Positions 17,314-26,743 of a stretch of 64,000 nt of DNA are shown here, one piece after another. Each line of letters starts with the position of its first letter. The stretch's first letter is position 1. Where the stretch lies: contig CBDIDQ010000033.1 of assembly GCA_965277695.1 (NCBI GenBank), positions 371,397 to 435,396 on the forward strand, in the 5' to 3' direction. This DNA is from JABSOG01 sp965277695. GTDB lineage: Bacteria > Pseudomonadota > Gammaproteobacteria > Enterobacterales > Alteromonadaceae. The notes beneath the pieces are model-generated. The model had not been told where the DNA came from and did no database searches. It saw only the letters and a list, made by a program, of their open reading frames with translations. Made by a program: the position numbers and the translations under genes.

Positions 17314-19512
17314 TTAAATCCCCGCAGGTCGTCCGGCATCGGGGGCATCATAATCACAGACACCAGTGGTAAAAATTTGTTCAAGTGCGGGTTTGAGTTG
17401 ACTCATGTCTTGGTCGCCGTAAAGTCCTTTTTCAATTGCTTGAGCGACGGACTGACGTTGACACTTGAAGGTGCTGGCGGCCCAAGAATCACCAGCTTGA
17501 ATACGCGAATTAGTATAAATCGGGTAGGTTTGAGCGCATGATCCCTCGGTTTTTTTATTCCATTTGCCGTCCCAAACGGTATCACCTTTGGCAATGGTTG
17601 CGCCATCTTTGTCTGTGCACATATCGGCGATATCGGCAGGTTTGTTTTGTGCCACCGAGCGGTTAGGGTTTTGTTTGATACTAGTCATCCAGCGGTCGAT
17701 AGTGGCAAATGCTTGAGGACTCTGGTCGAAGTCTTTGTGGCTGATCCAAATCAGCTGATTGTCGGCATTGCCTTTTTGTTGCAAGCGGGTGCGGGAGTTA
17801 AATGAAGCCGAGGCGTGATGCATATCGAGCTTTTCTTCAAGATAATGGCGCATATCAATGGTCGGCACATTGAGTTTACCAACAAATATTTGTCCATAAC
17901 GATAAGCTTGTTCAATCGCTTCTAGTGAAGCGCTGCGTCGTTGGGCACCATGGTTTTCGACCGGGGTAATATTGTGGCGACTCCACATGGTGAGCCATAT
18001 TGGGAATTTTTTGCCAATGATAAAAAAGAATTTTTCTGTTTCCATCTCTTGTTGTGGTTTCCAGGAGCCCACTTGTTGATTGACATGAATGAACTCCTGC
18101 GCGGTAATTTTACCCTCAGCAAAAGCCACTAGGCCATATTGCACCCCTTCGTTATCCCAAGTGGTGCGGGCAAACCCGGATTTATCTTGACCATAAACCG
18201 CCACCATATCTTGCCAGTAACTCCAGTGCACCTGATCTAAAATGTTGTCATCGTAATAGCTTTTTAGGTAGCTCATTCGAGGATTGTTGATCAGGCTCGA
18301 CAGACCAAACCAACCCCTGATGCATTCACTGCTGCCTTGTGGGTTTTGTGGCATCACACCAGCAATGGCTTGATTGATCATTGCTAGGTGTGGCATCCGC
18401 TGCTCCATGTCATTTTGATGATTAAGCCCAATAATTGATTCTCGATAAGGCCAGTCTGACCAGTTTTCGTTGCCTGCATCGCGGATGGCAAAATAGTGTT
18501 CTATCAAGTCGCAATCTAGCGCATAAATGGTTTGGCTGAGCATGTCGGGGTAGGAATACTGTGGAATAATGGCATCGAGTAAATCTGGATGGTTTTGGGC
18601 AAACAAATACTGTTGAATTGCGCCGCCAGAGCCGCCAATACCGACAGTGTATTCAGGCTCGCCATAACGGCCAATGAATTGGTTTTTGACCCTGACGGCG
18701 GTGTCTTCAGCCAGCAGCATATTGTAGGTGTAGGAGGTTTTGTTACCGGTGGAAGCGAGTACCGCATAGCCGAGTTTGAGTTGCTCTGAGCGTCGTTTAA
18801 GCACTTTTTTCATATTCATTCTACCCTGACGAAAACCGATGCCAGAGCCGCCGCCAAATTGATAAACCACCTTGTTATTCCAGTACTTGGTGCTGTCGAG
18901 GTTATGCTGTGTTTTTTCGCCAACCAGCATGGTGATGCTGTAAATGAAGCGGTTAATGGTGCCTCGTTCGACTCTAATAATATAAGGTACTGTTTTGCCG
19001 TCAATGGTCAACATTTGGATTTGGTCATCGGTTACTTGGTCATTATAGGCTTGGTGGCGGCCATCATGGTCAATATAGAAAAAGTCGAGGCGAGTTTTGG
19101 CTGAGCAGTCTTTACTGTAGCCAATGATTTTATCGCTGAATTCACCGTCTTTATCCCGGGCAAATACGGGCACCCCAATCTTGTCTTGATTATCGACTAA
19201 AGGCTGGCCAATACGCGACATCTTAGTCATGCAATAAAAGGGATATTGGGTCTGGCCAGAATAGAGAGAATTAACCGGACCAACTGAGCCGATGGGGATA
19301 GGAAAGTCAAAGGATTCTGCCGGGCGGGGGGTGTCGGCAATGTGAGTTTTAACCGCCAGTAGTGGGTTTTCGTCGAGTTGTGCGGGAAGGTTAACCACCA
19401 CAAAGGGGTTTTCTCGTTGGTGGGCTCGCCACGCCGATAGGCCAAATACTGAAACAATGACCATGATAACAAGAAAAAGAAGTGAAAGTCGGGTTGCAAA
19501 GCCTGCGTTCAT
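17314..19512 (-). CDS. DUF6351-like exported alpha/beta hydrolase
   Basis: Protein of 732 aa with an N-terminal TM or uncleaved signal (about 9-28). I place it by memory in the DUF6351 family. It has a hydrolase-like nucleophile elbow, GIGGSGGAIQQY with Ser295, followed by a helix and HPDLLDAIIPQYSYPDM, as in tannase/feruloyl-esterase relatives. An oxyanion-like GGGSGIGF lies at about 220-227. Several cysteines suggest disulfides in the periplasm. Candidate acid and base residues lie near DMRHYLEE and WISHKDFDQ. The reaction is unknown; ester hydrolysis is a guess from the fold. It is a single gene bounded by repeats on both sides. Confidence 0.65.
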   Translation of the reverse strand: MNAGFATRLSLLFLVIMVIVSVFGLSAWRAHQRENPFVVVNLPAQLDENPLLAVKTHIADTPRPAESFDFPIPIGSVGPVNSLYSGQTQYPFYCMTKMSRIGQPLVDNQDKIGVPVFARDKDGEFSDKIIGYSKDCSAKTRLDFFYIDHDGRHQAYNDQVTDDQIQMLTIDGKTVPYIIRVERGTINRFIYSITMLVGEKTQHNLDSTKYWNNKVVYQFGGGSGIGFRQGRMNMKKVLKRRSEQLKLGYAVLASTGNKTSYTYNMLLAEDTAVRVKNQFIGRYGEPEYTVGIGGSGGAIQQYLFAQNHPDLLDAIIPQYSYPDMLSQTIYALDCDLIEHYFAIRDAGNENWSDWPYRESIIGLNHQNDMEQRMPHLAMINQAIAGVMPQNPQGSSECIRGWFGLSSLINNPRMSYLKSYYDDNILDQVHWSYWQDMVAVYGQDKSGFARTTWDNEGVQYGLVAFAEGKITAQEFIHVNQQVGSWKPQQEMETEKFFFIIGKKFPIWLTMWSRHNITPVENHGAQRRSASLEAIEQAYRYGQIFVGKLNVPTIDMRHYLEEKLDMHHASASFNSRTRLQQKGNADNQLIWISHKDFDQSPQAFATIDRWMTSIKQNPNRSVAQNKPADIADMCTDKDGATIAKGDTVWDGKWNKKTEGSCAQTYPIYTNSRIQAGDSWAASTFKCQRQSVAQAIEKGLYGDQDMSQLKPALEQIFTTGVCDYDAPDAGRPAGI

Positions 19513-19596
19513 AGGACTACTCCGTCATACTGCCGTTTTACCTCAGTATAGTCATTGAATCATCTTACTGTAGTGATAAGTATTAAAAAATTTGGC

Positions 19597-19741
19597 TCCG
19601 ACCATATAGAGCAAATTAGGGTTACAGTTATCCTCAACATTCACGAGGTTGAAACCTCGTCTACGGCAGAGCTGGTACGCCGTAGACGCGAATTCATTCG
19701 CGTTTTTTTGATTATCAATTGTTACCCTGTTTGATTGGTGC
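19597..19741. repeat. Dispersed palindromic element R1, copy B
   Basis: About 145 bp, nearly identical to 488-646 but without about 15 bases near its right part. Both hairpins of the R1 core are intact, with the GTCTACGGC/GCCGTAGAC arms. It lies between the DUF6351-like gene and the TonB receptor gene. Confidence 0.85.
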
Positions 19742-19780
19742 TAAAAATTTTATCAGGCGCTTAATCGCTTCTAATCACTT

Positions 19781-21679
19781 TTAATCAATACGCCAAGACA
19801 AACTCAAGCCAATTTGCCGTTGATTAGATTGGGCACTTTTGCTGTCGGCGGTGAGGCGATAATCTTTATTGAGCAAATTATTGGCCCATAACGATAATTG
19901 CCAACTGTCTGACAAGTCATAAGAAAAACTAGCGGTAATAATATTAACAGCTGCAAGAGAGTGTTCACCGACGGCGACATCAGTGTTGTCGAAGCGATGT
20001 TTTAAACGCAGGCTGGCTTGCCAGTCGGTGTGTTGATAATTCAGCGATAACTGTAGTTTGTCTGGTGACACGTCAGCTAGCGGATTGCCGGACTGGTCTT
20101 TACCAGATAAATGGTGCCCACTGAAACGATAGTTCAAGGCATCGCTGAGCTGGTGAGTTAGGCTAAACTCAACGCCTCTGATATCGCCCTGACCTAAGTT
20201 TTTATAAGTTCTGCTATCTTCGTCGTCCCTTAGCTGTTCAGTGACCCGTTCAATATAGTGTTTGATTTGATTGTTAAAACCACTGAATTGGAAGTTAACC
20301 GCCGATGTCTGGTATTTAACCCCCAACTCGGTGTTTTTCGCGGTTTCTGCCGCCAAGTGAGGGTTGCCGATAGTTTGTCCTCGACCAGTGGTGCCGTGGT
20401 AAAAGCGCTCGGTGACTGTAGGGAAGCGAAAACCCGTGCTCATCGAAGCAGTTAATTGCCAATCGGGTGATAATTGATAACCCAATGAAAGATAACCAGT
20501 TGTGGCGTGATCGTCACGTTTAGCCTCATTTTGCTTGGCAAGTGCTGAGCGTTGGCGGATAGTACTAAATCGTCCGCCGCTACTGACAGACCAATCATCA
20601 TATTGATAATTGACGCTGGTAAATAACGCACTGCTGGATACCGATGCAGCGAGTATTGCATTATTCACATTTTGCTGATTTGTTAAATTAAGCACTGACT
20701 CATTTGCGTTGATATTGTCGCGATATTGCTGTTCAAAGCCCCATTGTCCGTCGAACGTGTTGCTATTCCAACGCTGTAAAAAACTCAAACTATAATCGGT
20801 GGCACCACTGTTGACGCTGTTGATGCGTTTATTAAAGCGGCTGACTTTGGTGGTTAATTGCTGTTTGTGTAGGGCTAAGCGGGCTTGCCAGTCATTGCCT
20901 GAGACTAAACCGAACTGGGTGATAAGGTGTTTTTCTTCAGGATAGACGGTATATTTCTTGTTGATGAAGTCTTCGTTATTGGCCTTGCCAATATCTTTGC
21001 CAAGACTGGATAAAACCAGCAGTTGGCTGTCAATATCGTCATTTAGCGACCAGTTGGCAGCAAAGCTGGCCGAAGTTTGCTTAAACTGACTGTTCAGTTC
21101 TTTGCCGGATGGAGTAAATCCATTCTTTTCCTCGCGATGACTTAACCCTAGTGAATATTGTTCATTGCCCCAACCAACATCATGGCTTTTTGCCTGTTTA
21201 TGGCTGCTGATACTGCTTTGTAAATTGAAACCAGAGAAATGGCGTGGGCTGATTTGGGTGATGCCTGCCATGCCGCCGGAGCCATAAAGTGTCGATACCG
21301 GGCCTTTGATGATCTCAACCTGTTGCATCAACCACGGTGACATAAATGACGCCGCAGTGCCTGCCCGGCGCTCTGTGTGGATTGGCACACCGGCTATTTG
21401 AGTGAGTACTCGCCAACGTGACATACCGCGTAATGAATAGACCTGAAATAACCCGCCTTGACCATTAATGTCAGCACCGGGGGTATCGGCGATCAGTTGA
21501 CTGAGGTTGCTAACAGCAGGGGAAATATCGTCGAGGTCAATGAATTCAGATTGACCGACAGGTGCGCTGGTTTGCTGATGCTTTTTACCGATGACTTGAA
21601 TTTGCTCGGTGCTGTTAGCTATCGTTGTGGAACTGCACAGTAAAATAAGTAAAAGTCGGCGAAAAGTGATGAACGTCAT
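19781..21679 (-). CDS. TonB-dependent outer-membrane receptor
   Basis: Receptor of 632 aa with a signal peptide. A TonB-box-like TEQIQVIG opens the mature protein. The plug domain (about 40-150) has SLRGMSRWRVLTQIAGVPI and MQQVEIIKGPVSTLYGSGGM. The rest is a 22-stranded beta-barrel ending in RQIGLSLSWRID with an aromatic penultimate region. Such receptors import siderophores, haem, vitamin B12 or metals with TonB energy. No transport partner lies nearby, so the ligand is unknown; its size and plug fit the smaller iron/B12/metal class. The 5' leader can form a nested hairpin that reaches the ribosome site. Confidence 0.9.
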   Translation of the reverse strand: MTFITFRRLLLILLCSSTTIANSTEQIQVIGKKHQQTSAPVGQSEFIDLDDISPAVSNLSQLIADTPGADINGQGGLFQVYSLRGMSRWRVLTQIAGVPIHTERRAGTAASFMSPWLMQQVEIIKGPVSTLYGSGGMAGITQISPRHFSGFNLQSSISSHKQAKSHDVGWGNEQYSLGLSHREEKNGFTPSGKELNSQFKQTSASFAANWSLNDDIDSQLLVLSSLGKDIGKANNEDFINKKYTVYPEEKHLITQFGLVSGNDWQARLALHKQQLTTKVSRFNKRINSVNSGATDYSLSFLQRWNSNTFDGQWGFEQQYRDNINANESVLNLTNQQNVNNAILAASVSSSALFTSVNYQYDDWSVSSGGRFSTIRQRSALAKQNEAKRDDHATTGYLSLGYQLSPDWQLTASMSTGFRFPTVTERFYHGTTGRGQTIGNPHLAAETAKNTELGVKYQTSAVNFQFSGFNNQIKHYIERVTEQLRDDEDSRTYKNLGQGDIRGVEFSLTHQLSDALNYRFSGHHLSGKDQSGNPLADVSPDKLQLSLNYQHTDWQASLRLKHRFDNTDVAVGEHSLAAVNIITASFSYDLSDSWQLSLWANNLLNKDYRLTADSKSAQSNQRQIGLSLSWRID

Positions 21680-21681
21680 AG

Positions 21682-21775
21682 ATAACAGCCCTCTTAGCAG
21701 GAAAAGTAAGGTAAACGCAATAATCCAGCATAGTGGATTGCTATTTGATTAAATATTGCGTTATTGGGCTGTTAT
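21682..21775 (-). promoter_or_regulatory. Structured mRNA leader of the TonB receptor gene
   Basis: On the coding strand, ATAACAGCCC (21775-21766) pairs with GGGCTGTTAT (21691-21682), which begins at the GGG of the AAGAGGG ribosome site and ends two bases before the ATG. Inside are a 9-bp stem AACGCAATA/TATTGCGTT and a 6-bp hairpin AATCCA-CTATGC-TGGATT. Forming the outer stem should hide the start region. It matches no riboswitch I can recognise; a cobalamin-type conserved core is not seen. Confidence 0.5.
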
Positions 21776-21870
21776 GTAAGTTATTTAGCTAACTTTTGAT
21801 ACATTTAACTACAAGTTCACTTGGTTATTTCGGCTCTGGTCAAACAAGGTAACAGTTTGATGATGCTTTT

Positions 21871-21958
21871 TGTAGGAGGGCCGTCCCGGCGCGATTGTTG
21901 ACGAAGGCAACACTGCTGTGTCTTTGACACAGATCGCGGCGAGGACGCCCCTCCTACA
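21871..21958. repeat. Palindromic element R3, copy A
   Basis: An 88-bp element with near-perfect ends TGTAGGAGGG and CCCCTCCTACA, and inner matches CCGTCCCGGCGCGAT against ATCGCGGCGAGGACG. The unpaired middle carries TGTGTCTTTGACACA, a smaller hairpin. Related copies are at 31076-31180 and 33533-33598, with a fragment at 60716-60738. Confidence 0.82.
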
Positions 21959-22007
21959 TTTGGGCAGCGTAATTGCAACCCTAAATGACGTAATATGATC
22001 AGAACCG

Positions 22008-22937
22008 TTATTTCTTATCTAAATTTAAGAATGGTAGAGGTGAAGTGGCATTGGGATCCATGATGATCACATGATTACCTTTTTGGAAGTCTTTAAGGTA
22101 TTTCATGCTTTCGAGCTTGATATAACCTTTGAGCGTCAATGCTTCAATCATCACCTTATTAGCTGCTGCTTTGGCTTTAGCGCTGACTAATAGGGCTTGA
22201 GCGTCGATGCGGGCGGCTTCGAGTTTACCGCTGGCTTCAATCAGCATCACCTCTTTCTTTTTCTGGGCGGCGATCAATTCGGCGCGTTTTTCCGCTTCGG
22301 CTTTGGCTTCTTTACGTTCTTGATCGACCTTGAATTTTTTCAATTCTTCTTTGGCTTTTTCGGCGGCTTGAGCGGCTTCTTTTTTGCGGATCACCGCAGT
22401 GGTGATGATTTTTGGCAGTATCACATCGCGAATAAGTAGTTTCTCAACCTTAATGCCTTTGCTGGAGAGGATCGATAAGGCGGTTAGTAGTTCTTGCTGT
22501 ATCCGTTGTTGAATTTCTTGGTTGTAAAACTCTTCTGCGGTACGGACACTTTTGCCGAGTTCCCTAAGCTGGCTGCGTAACAAGGGGATCATGTGAACGT
22601 CAATGACCTCTTTAGGAGTACCTGTTTCTGTCAGCATTTGTGGCGCTTTTTCTTTGATCAGGCGGTATTGAATTGAGATGTCAAACTTAGTGGTTAACTG
22701 GTCTTGGCTTGGTACAAACATCGATTCGAGGTGGGTTTTCTGTCTGGCGTCAAACAGCGTGACCTCGGTCATGGGGTTTTTGAAGTTCAGACCCTCAGCG
22801 TATGGAGTGGTTTCGACTTTACCAAACAGGCTACCTACGCCTACTTGACCTGCGGGTACTGAGGTGGTGCAAGCCATAGCGATAATAATGATTAACACCA
22901 GTGGGATGGCAATCATCGCAATTGTTCTTTTGTCCAT
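22008..22937 (-). CDS. SPFH/Band 7 (prohibitin-like) membrane protein
   Basis: Protein of 309 aa with an N-terminal TM helix (about 5-24), an SPFH domain (about 25-200: VPAGQVGVGSLFGKVE through ILPKIITTAV) and a long Ala/Lys/Glu coiled coil (about 185-265). SPFH proteins oligomerise in the membrane, often as scaffolds for FtsH or other proteases or for microdomains. A cysteine after MAMACTT could be lipidated, though the position within the helix is unusual. No NfeD-like or HflC-like partner is adjacent, so the client is unknown. Confidence 0.85.
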   Translation of the reverse strand: MDKRTIAMIAIPLVLIIIIAMACTTSVPAGQVGVGSLFGKVETTPYAEGLNFKNPMTEVTLFDARQKTHLESMFVPSQDQLTTKFDISIQYRLIKEKAPQMLTETGTPKEVIDVHMIPLLRSQLRELGKSVRTAEEFYNQEIQQRIQQELLTALSILSSKGIKVEKLLIRDVILPKIITTAVIRKKEAAQAAEKAKEELKKFKVDQERKEAKAEAEKRAELIAAQKKKEVMLIEASGKLEAARIDAQALLVSAKAKAAANKVMIEALTLKGYIKLESMKYLKDFQKGNHVIIMDPNATSPLPFLNLDKK

Positions 22938-23026
22938 AATACGCTCTCTTCTTTAGTGGATTGGGTTGTTAAGTGCTAAAGATAGCAGAGTTAAGGAGTC
23001 TACCAAACGCCTAAGTAATCAAAAGT

Positions 23027-23058
23027 GAAAAATACTGCCCATCACCGATGGGCAGTAT
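23027..23058 (-). terminator. Rho-independent terminator of the FG-GAP protein gene
   Basis: A perfect 12-bp stem ATACTGCCCATC/GATGGGCAGTAT with a 3-nt loop is followed on the minus strand by TTTTTC. It lies about 40 bp after the stop codon of the gene at 23096-25420 and upstream of the SPFH gene, so it separates the two transcripts. Confidence 0.85.
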
Positions 23059-23095
23059 GATTAGAATTAACAGTTAAAACCTTCAGCTTAGGCTA

Positions 23096-25420
23096 TTAAT
23101 TGCTTTGATGAAAAGTGGCCATTTCATCATTTGAATCACCATACAAATCACCGGTAACCAGCTGCGTTGGTACTTCACCATTAACTTTATCCGGGCTGAG
23201 GATTGAGTTGGTGGTGTTGATAAATTGGCTTGTACCATTAGTATCAAAAACAAAAGTTTTGTATTGACTGCCATAGTCATAATACAGCGCCAACTCGTCT
23301 TTTTCATCGCTGTCAAAGTTACCCGCTATGACCTTTTTAACATTGATAAAAGGAAAATCAGCGGCTGGTGTGGTAAATGAGGCCGAGCCAAGTCTTTGCA
23401 TTTGACTGCCGTTATAGCTGTACAGGTAAATCACTTGTTCAGTGGCAGACTTGTCGACTAAAATAGCCAATTCATCCTTGCTATCACCGGTGAAGTCACC
23501 GGCTACCGCCGCGATGGCATTGTCAAAGCTGATGTTGGCAGTGGTATCATTAAGCCAAGTTTTGACCTGAAGTTTACCGCTGCTGTCGTCGTGACTAAAA
23601 CCAAAAATACGTTGTGTAGTTAATGGATCAGGATAGTCATATAACATCGCAATAGAATCCCGACTGGTGCTGGTGAACTTGCCTGATACCGCAAACTTAA
23701 CCCGATCAAAGTTAAACCCAGCTGCAACATTGTCATAAACCCTAGTTTGGTTCATTTGATTGTTGCTCAGGGCAAAAGTGTGGATTTCTTGAGTGCCAGC
23801 AGCATCCGTTTTGTTAGAAATCGTCACCAGTTGATCTTTTTGGCTGTTGTTAAAGTCACCAGCAAGAGCAAACTTCACCTCAGCAAAATCGGGCGCTGAA
23901 CCAGAGTACCAGCTACCTTGGGGTTTTAAAGTGTGATCACCAGCGGTTTCGCCAAAACCTGTGATGCTTTGGTTGCCGCTGTATTGGTAGTTTAAAACAG
24001 CGATCTCTTCGTTGCCTGAGCCATCATAATTACCAGCAACTAAAAACGCATTTTGGTCAAAATCGAGACCACTATTGCCAACAAACGAAGGGGCTGAATA
24101 GGTATATTTATAGCCCGGCTTCGATGTTAACGGCGTGATTGCGGTAATATCAATCTGCTGGTTACCAATGGTCTTTAATTGTTCAAACAGGCTGGAGGTT
24201 AATGTCTGTTTTTCATCGACTTTATGAGCATCAATATTGGCCGCTTTCATATAGTCACTTTGCAGGCGATACATCACCACACCATCACTATTTTTATAAC
24301 CGGCTTGAGCGGCTTCCAAAAGGTATGCAGGCTCTGTTTTACGGTCATCATTGTAGCTAGTGGCATACAGCATAGTCAGTACTTTTTTACCTGGTACTTT
24401 GGCTTTTAAAGTCGTTAATTGACTCTCAATCAAACTACTATTCCACCAACTCGTCCATGATGCCTGACCATAGTTTTCGGGCTCCTTGTCTATTACGTTG
24501 TAGCCTTCGAGTACGACCGGGAATACCACGCCATCGTAATGAGCCTTGTGGCTTTTAGGGTCGTAACAAGGTTGGTCAATATCATATACTTCACATGTAG
24601 GGCTAAGCGCTTCCGGGAACTTGTCATAAACGGCGCTTAAATCATCACCTAGTACATTAGATGGCCGATTATAGGCAACAACCAAAAATTCTAGCGAACT
24701 TGGCAGTGCCGCCTTAATTTTTGCGGTGTATTCATCTGTATATAAAATAGGGTTATTACAATGCCACTCTTTAGTGGGGCTGTAAACCTTAAAATCATCG
24801 ACTTCTTTGGCACAAAGTGCTGAAGTGCGCTTTATGCTGTGGTTCATGGACACTCTGTCATAGTCATCAACAACAAAACCGGCCAAATTGGTGTGTGTGT
24901 CACTGAGCGCACCAACAGCTTCAGCCCAAGCAACGATGTCATAACCATTGCAGAATTTGCGGTGAAATACTTTGGTTGACCCAGACTTGCTATCTGGCAG
25001 TGGCTCTGCACCCATGTAGCCAGAGCAATGACCGTTTTCGGTGTTATCTTTGGTTTGGCTGGCAATGGGATAAAGCCAAAGTTCTGGAGCCAGATAGGTA
25101 TAAACTTTAACGTGTTCTGTGCCCGCTGTGTTTTTTAGCTGTGTCAGAAAGCCGGGAAAGTTATCCCAATGTTTATTATTCGGACTGGAACTAAAGCGAT
25201 AAAAGTAGGTGTTGGAACCACTTTTCTCGATTTCTTTAATCAGACAATCCAGATCTTTACCTGCGGCACTGTCAGTACAACTGCCATCAACGGCAATAGC
25301 AGAGTCTGCTGCGGTGCTAAATCCGGCATAAGAACCCAGTGTTTTTTCGGCTGCCGCGTATTGCGGTGCCAGTGCGGTTAATACCAATGCTGCCAGTGGT
25401 AATAGTTTAAATTTTCTCAT
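23096..25420 (-). CDS. Secreted protein: TIM-barrel-like domain plus FG-GAP/VCBS-like repeats
   Basis: Protein of 774 aa with a classical signal peptide (MRKFKLLPLAALVLTALAPQ, then AAA-E). The first about 400 residues alternate strand and helix with acidic strand ends (VVDDYDR, YNVIDKEP, MLYATSYNDDRK), like a glycoside-hydrolase TIM barrel; the catalytic residues cannot be assigned. From about residue 440 there are five or more repeats of the type VAGNYDGSGNEEIAVL, LAGDFNNSQKDQLVTI and VAGDFTGDSKDELAIL. Each has a D-x-[ND]-x-x-D-E calcium-binding loop as in integrin-like propellers. It is probably secreted and may bind or cleave polysaccharide. No family name recognised for the N-terminal part. 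Confidence 0.6.
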   Translation of the reverse strand: MRKFKLLPLAALVLTALAPQYAAAEKTLGSYAGFSTAADSAIAVDGSCTDSAAGKDLDCLIKEIEKSGSNTYFYRFSSSPNNKHWDNFPGFLTQLKNTAGTEHVKVYTYLAPELWLYPIASQTKDNTENGHCSGYMGAEPLPDSKSGSTKVFHRKFCNGYDIVAWAEAVGALSDTHTNLAGFVVDDYDRVSMNHSIKRTSALCAKEVDDFKVYSPTKEWHCNNPILYTDEYTAKIKAALPSSLEFLVVAYNRPSNVLGDDLSAVYDKFPEALSPTCEVYDIDQPCYDPKSHKAHYDGVVFPVVLEGYNVIDKEPENYGQASWTSWWNSSLIESQLTTLKAKVPGKKVLTMLYATSYNDDRKTEPAYLLEAAQAGYKNSDGVVMYRLQSDYMKAANIDAHKVDEKQTLTSSLFEQLKTIGNQQIDITAITPLTSKPGYKYTYSAPSFVGNSGLDFDQNAFLVAGNYDGSGNEEIAVLNYQYSGNQSITGFGETAGDHTLKPQGSWYSGSAPDFAEVKFALAGDFNNSQKDQLVTISNKTDAAGTQEIHTFALSNNQMNQTRVYDNVAAGFNFDRVKFAVSGKFTSTSRDSIAMLYDYPDPLTTQRIFGFSHDDSSGKLQVKTWLNDTTANISFDNAIAAVAGDFTGDSKDELAILVDKSATEQVIYLYSYNGSQMQRLGSASFTTPAADFPFINVKKVIAGNFDSDEKDELALYYDYGSQYKTFVFDTNGTSQFINTTNSILSPDKVNGEVPTQLVTGDLYGDSNDEMATFHQSN

Positions 25421-25827
25421 TTCATATATTCCTTATATACTCATTTTAGTGAAATACAACCCGGTTAAACTCAACGTTCATTCGTTGTCCTAAGTCGCCG
25501 TTGCACTCTAACAAAAGCCGCAAAAAACCATTAAAACATATTGGACAAAAGCTGGTAAATTTCAGCCTTTATTATTTTATTTAATAATTTCAATGGGTTA
25601 CTTGCAGTTAGTGAAACCTTGGCGAACAACTCATTCAGCTATAACGGGCCTAATGTATCAAGATGTTTAGTTAACGACTCATGATGATACTTAGGGATAC
25701 TCAAACTGCTCACTCGATACACAAGCTCACCACCAGATACGCAATCGCACTATTTAAGTGACGCGGGTTCTTTACACTGAGTATGCGAATTTGCCCCATT
25801 CGGAGTAAACAAACGAGGAAGCAGCAT
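25421..25827. other. 407-bp divergent intergenic region, nothing assigned
   Basis: AT-rich region between two divergent genes for secreted proteins. I see no coding frame, repeat family member or clear palindromic operator. It presumably holds both promoters; no convincing -35/-10 pair stood out. Confidence 0.5.
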
Positions 25828-26676
25828 ATGTTGAAATCATTAAGTGTTTTTATTTTTACTATCTTGACCACCTTTATTGCGCCTGTTGCTGATGCCGCAG
25901 ACAAGCGAGCAGTAGCGCTTAAGCATTACAAATGGTTGGGCGAGGTGCCAAAAGCCAAGCTGATCCGCATTATCAATCCATTTGGTGCGATCACCAGCCG
26001 GAATACTAGTTATAACAATGTCGAGCTGTCTGGGGTGATCCAAAAGATTGGTCAAGATAGCATTACTCAAAACAGCAGCGCTCATCAAATTAGTATTACA
26101 GATGTCGACGGCGTGACCGAAGTGGTGGTGAGTTATCCACAGGGAAACAAAAATAGCCAGGGACAACTGATCGGACGCTTTGATCTGGGCGTTTGGGTGC
26201 CGAGCTGGGTGGCGGTTGAAATGACCACGGACTTTGGTGATATCAAAGTGAAAAAACACGCTTCGAATATCATCGCTAAAACTCACTCGGGTAAAATCAA
26301 AATCGGCAGTGCTGGGCGGGTGATTGCAAGTAGTTATTCCGGTGATATCAAAGTCGATTTATATGGTGAACGTTGGCATCAAGCGATGGATATCAGCAGT
26401 GTGACTGGTAACGTTAAAGTCAATGTGAGCCGTACAGCCAATATTAATTTACAGGCTTTATCTGGTAATGACATCAAGCATAATCTCACCAATTTCGACA
26501 ACATTACCACGACAATCGGCGACGATCATCAATTAACCGCACAGTTTGATCAACAAGGTCAACGCCGCTTGCGCACCCCATTACAGCTGACGGCAACCCA
26601 TGGGCAGTTATCTGTTTACGTTGCCGACCAACCTGCTTATCAGATTAAAGCCACACCTAAATTATTTAATTTGTAG
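25828..26676 (+). CDS. Exported DUF4097-like beta-helical protein
   Basis: Protein of 282 aa from the ATG at 25828, which has GAGGA eight bases upstream and yields a signal peptide (MLKSLSVFIFTILTTFIAPV, then ADA-A). The body is a run of short beta strands with the turning pattern of DUF4097/DUF2807-type right-handed helices: TTDFGDIKVKKHASNIIAKT, HSGKIKIGSAGRV, SSYSGDIKVDLYGE and SSVTGNVKVNVSR. Such proteins are usually envelope-associated and of unknown role. The next gene starts 67 bp downstream on the same strand and encodes another exported protein, so the two may share a transcript. Confidence 0.65.
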   Translation: MLKSLSVFIFTILTTFIAPVADAADKRAVALKHYKWLGEVPKAKLIRIINPFGAITSRNTSYNNVELSGVIQKIGQDSITQNSSAHQISITDVDGVTEVVVSYPQGNKNSQGQLIGRFDLGVWVPSWVAVEMTTDFGDIKVKKHASNIIAKTHSGKIKIGSAGRVIASSYSGDIKVDLYGERWHQAMDISSVTGNVKVNVSRTANINLQALSGNDIKHNLTNFDNITTTIGDDHQLTAQFDQQGQRRLRTPLQLTATHGQLSVYVADQPAYQIKATPKLFNL

Positions 26677-26743
26677 CAACCCAATCCACTGCCTACAAGC
26701 AATCAAAACAAGCAAATAAAACAAGTAAACAAAGGACAATATT

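Noticed and set aside
21682..21775. Cobalamin riboswitch
   Set aside because: Leader is short and the conserved core expected for that class is not visible.
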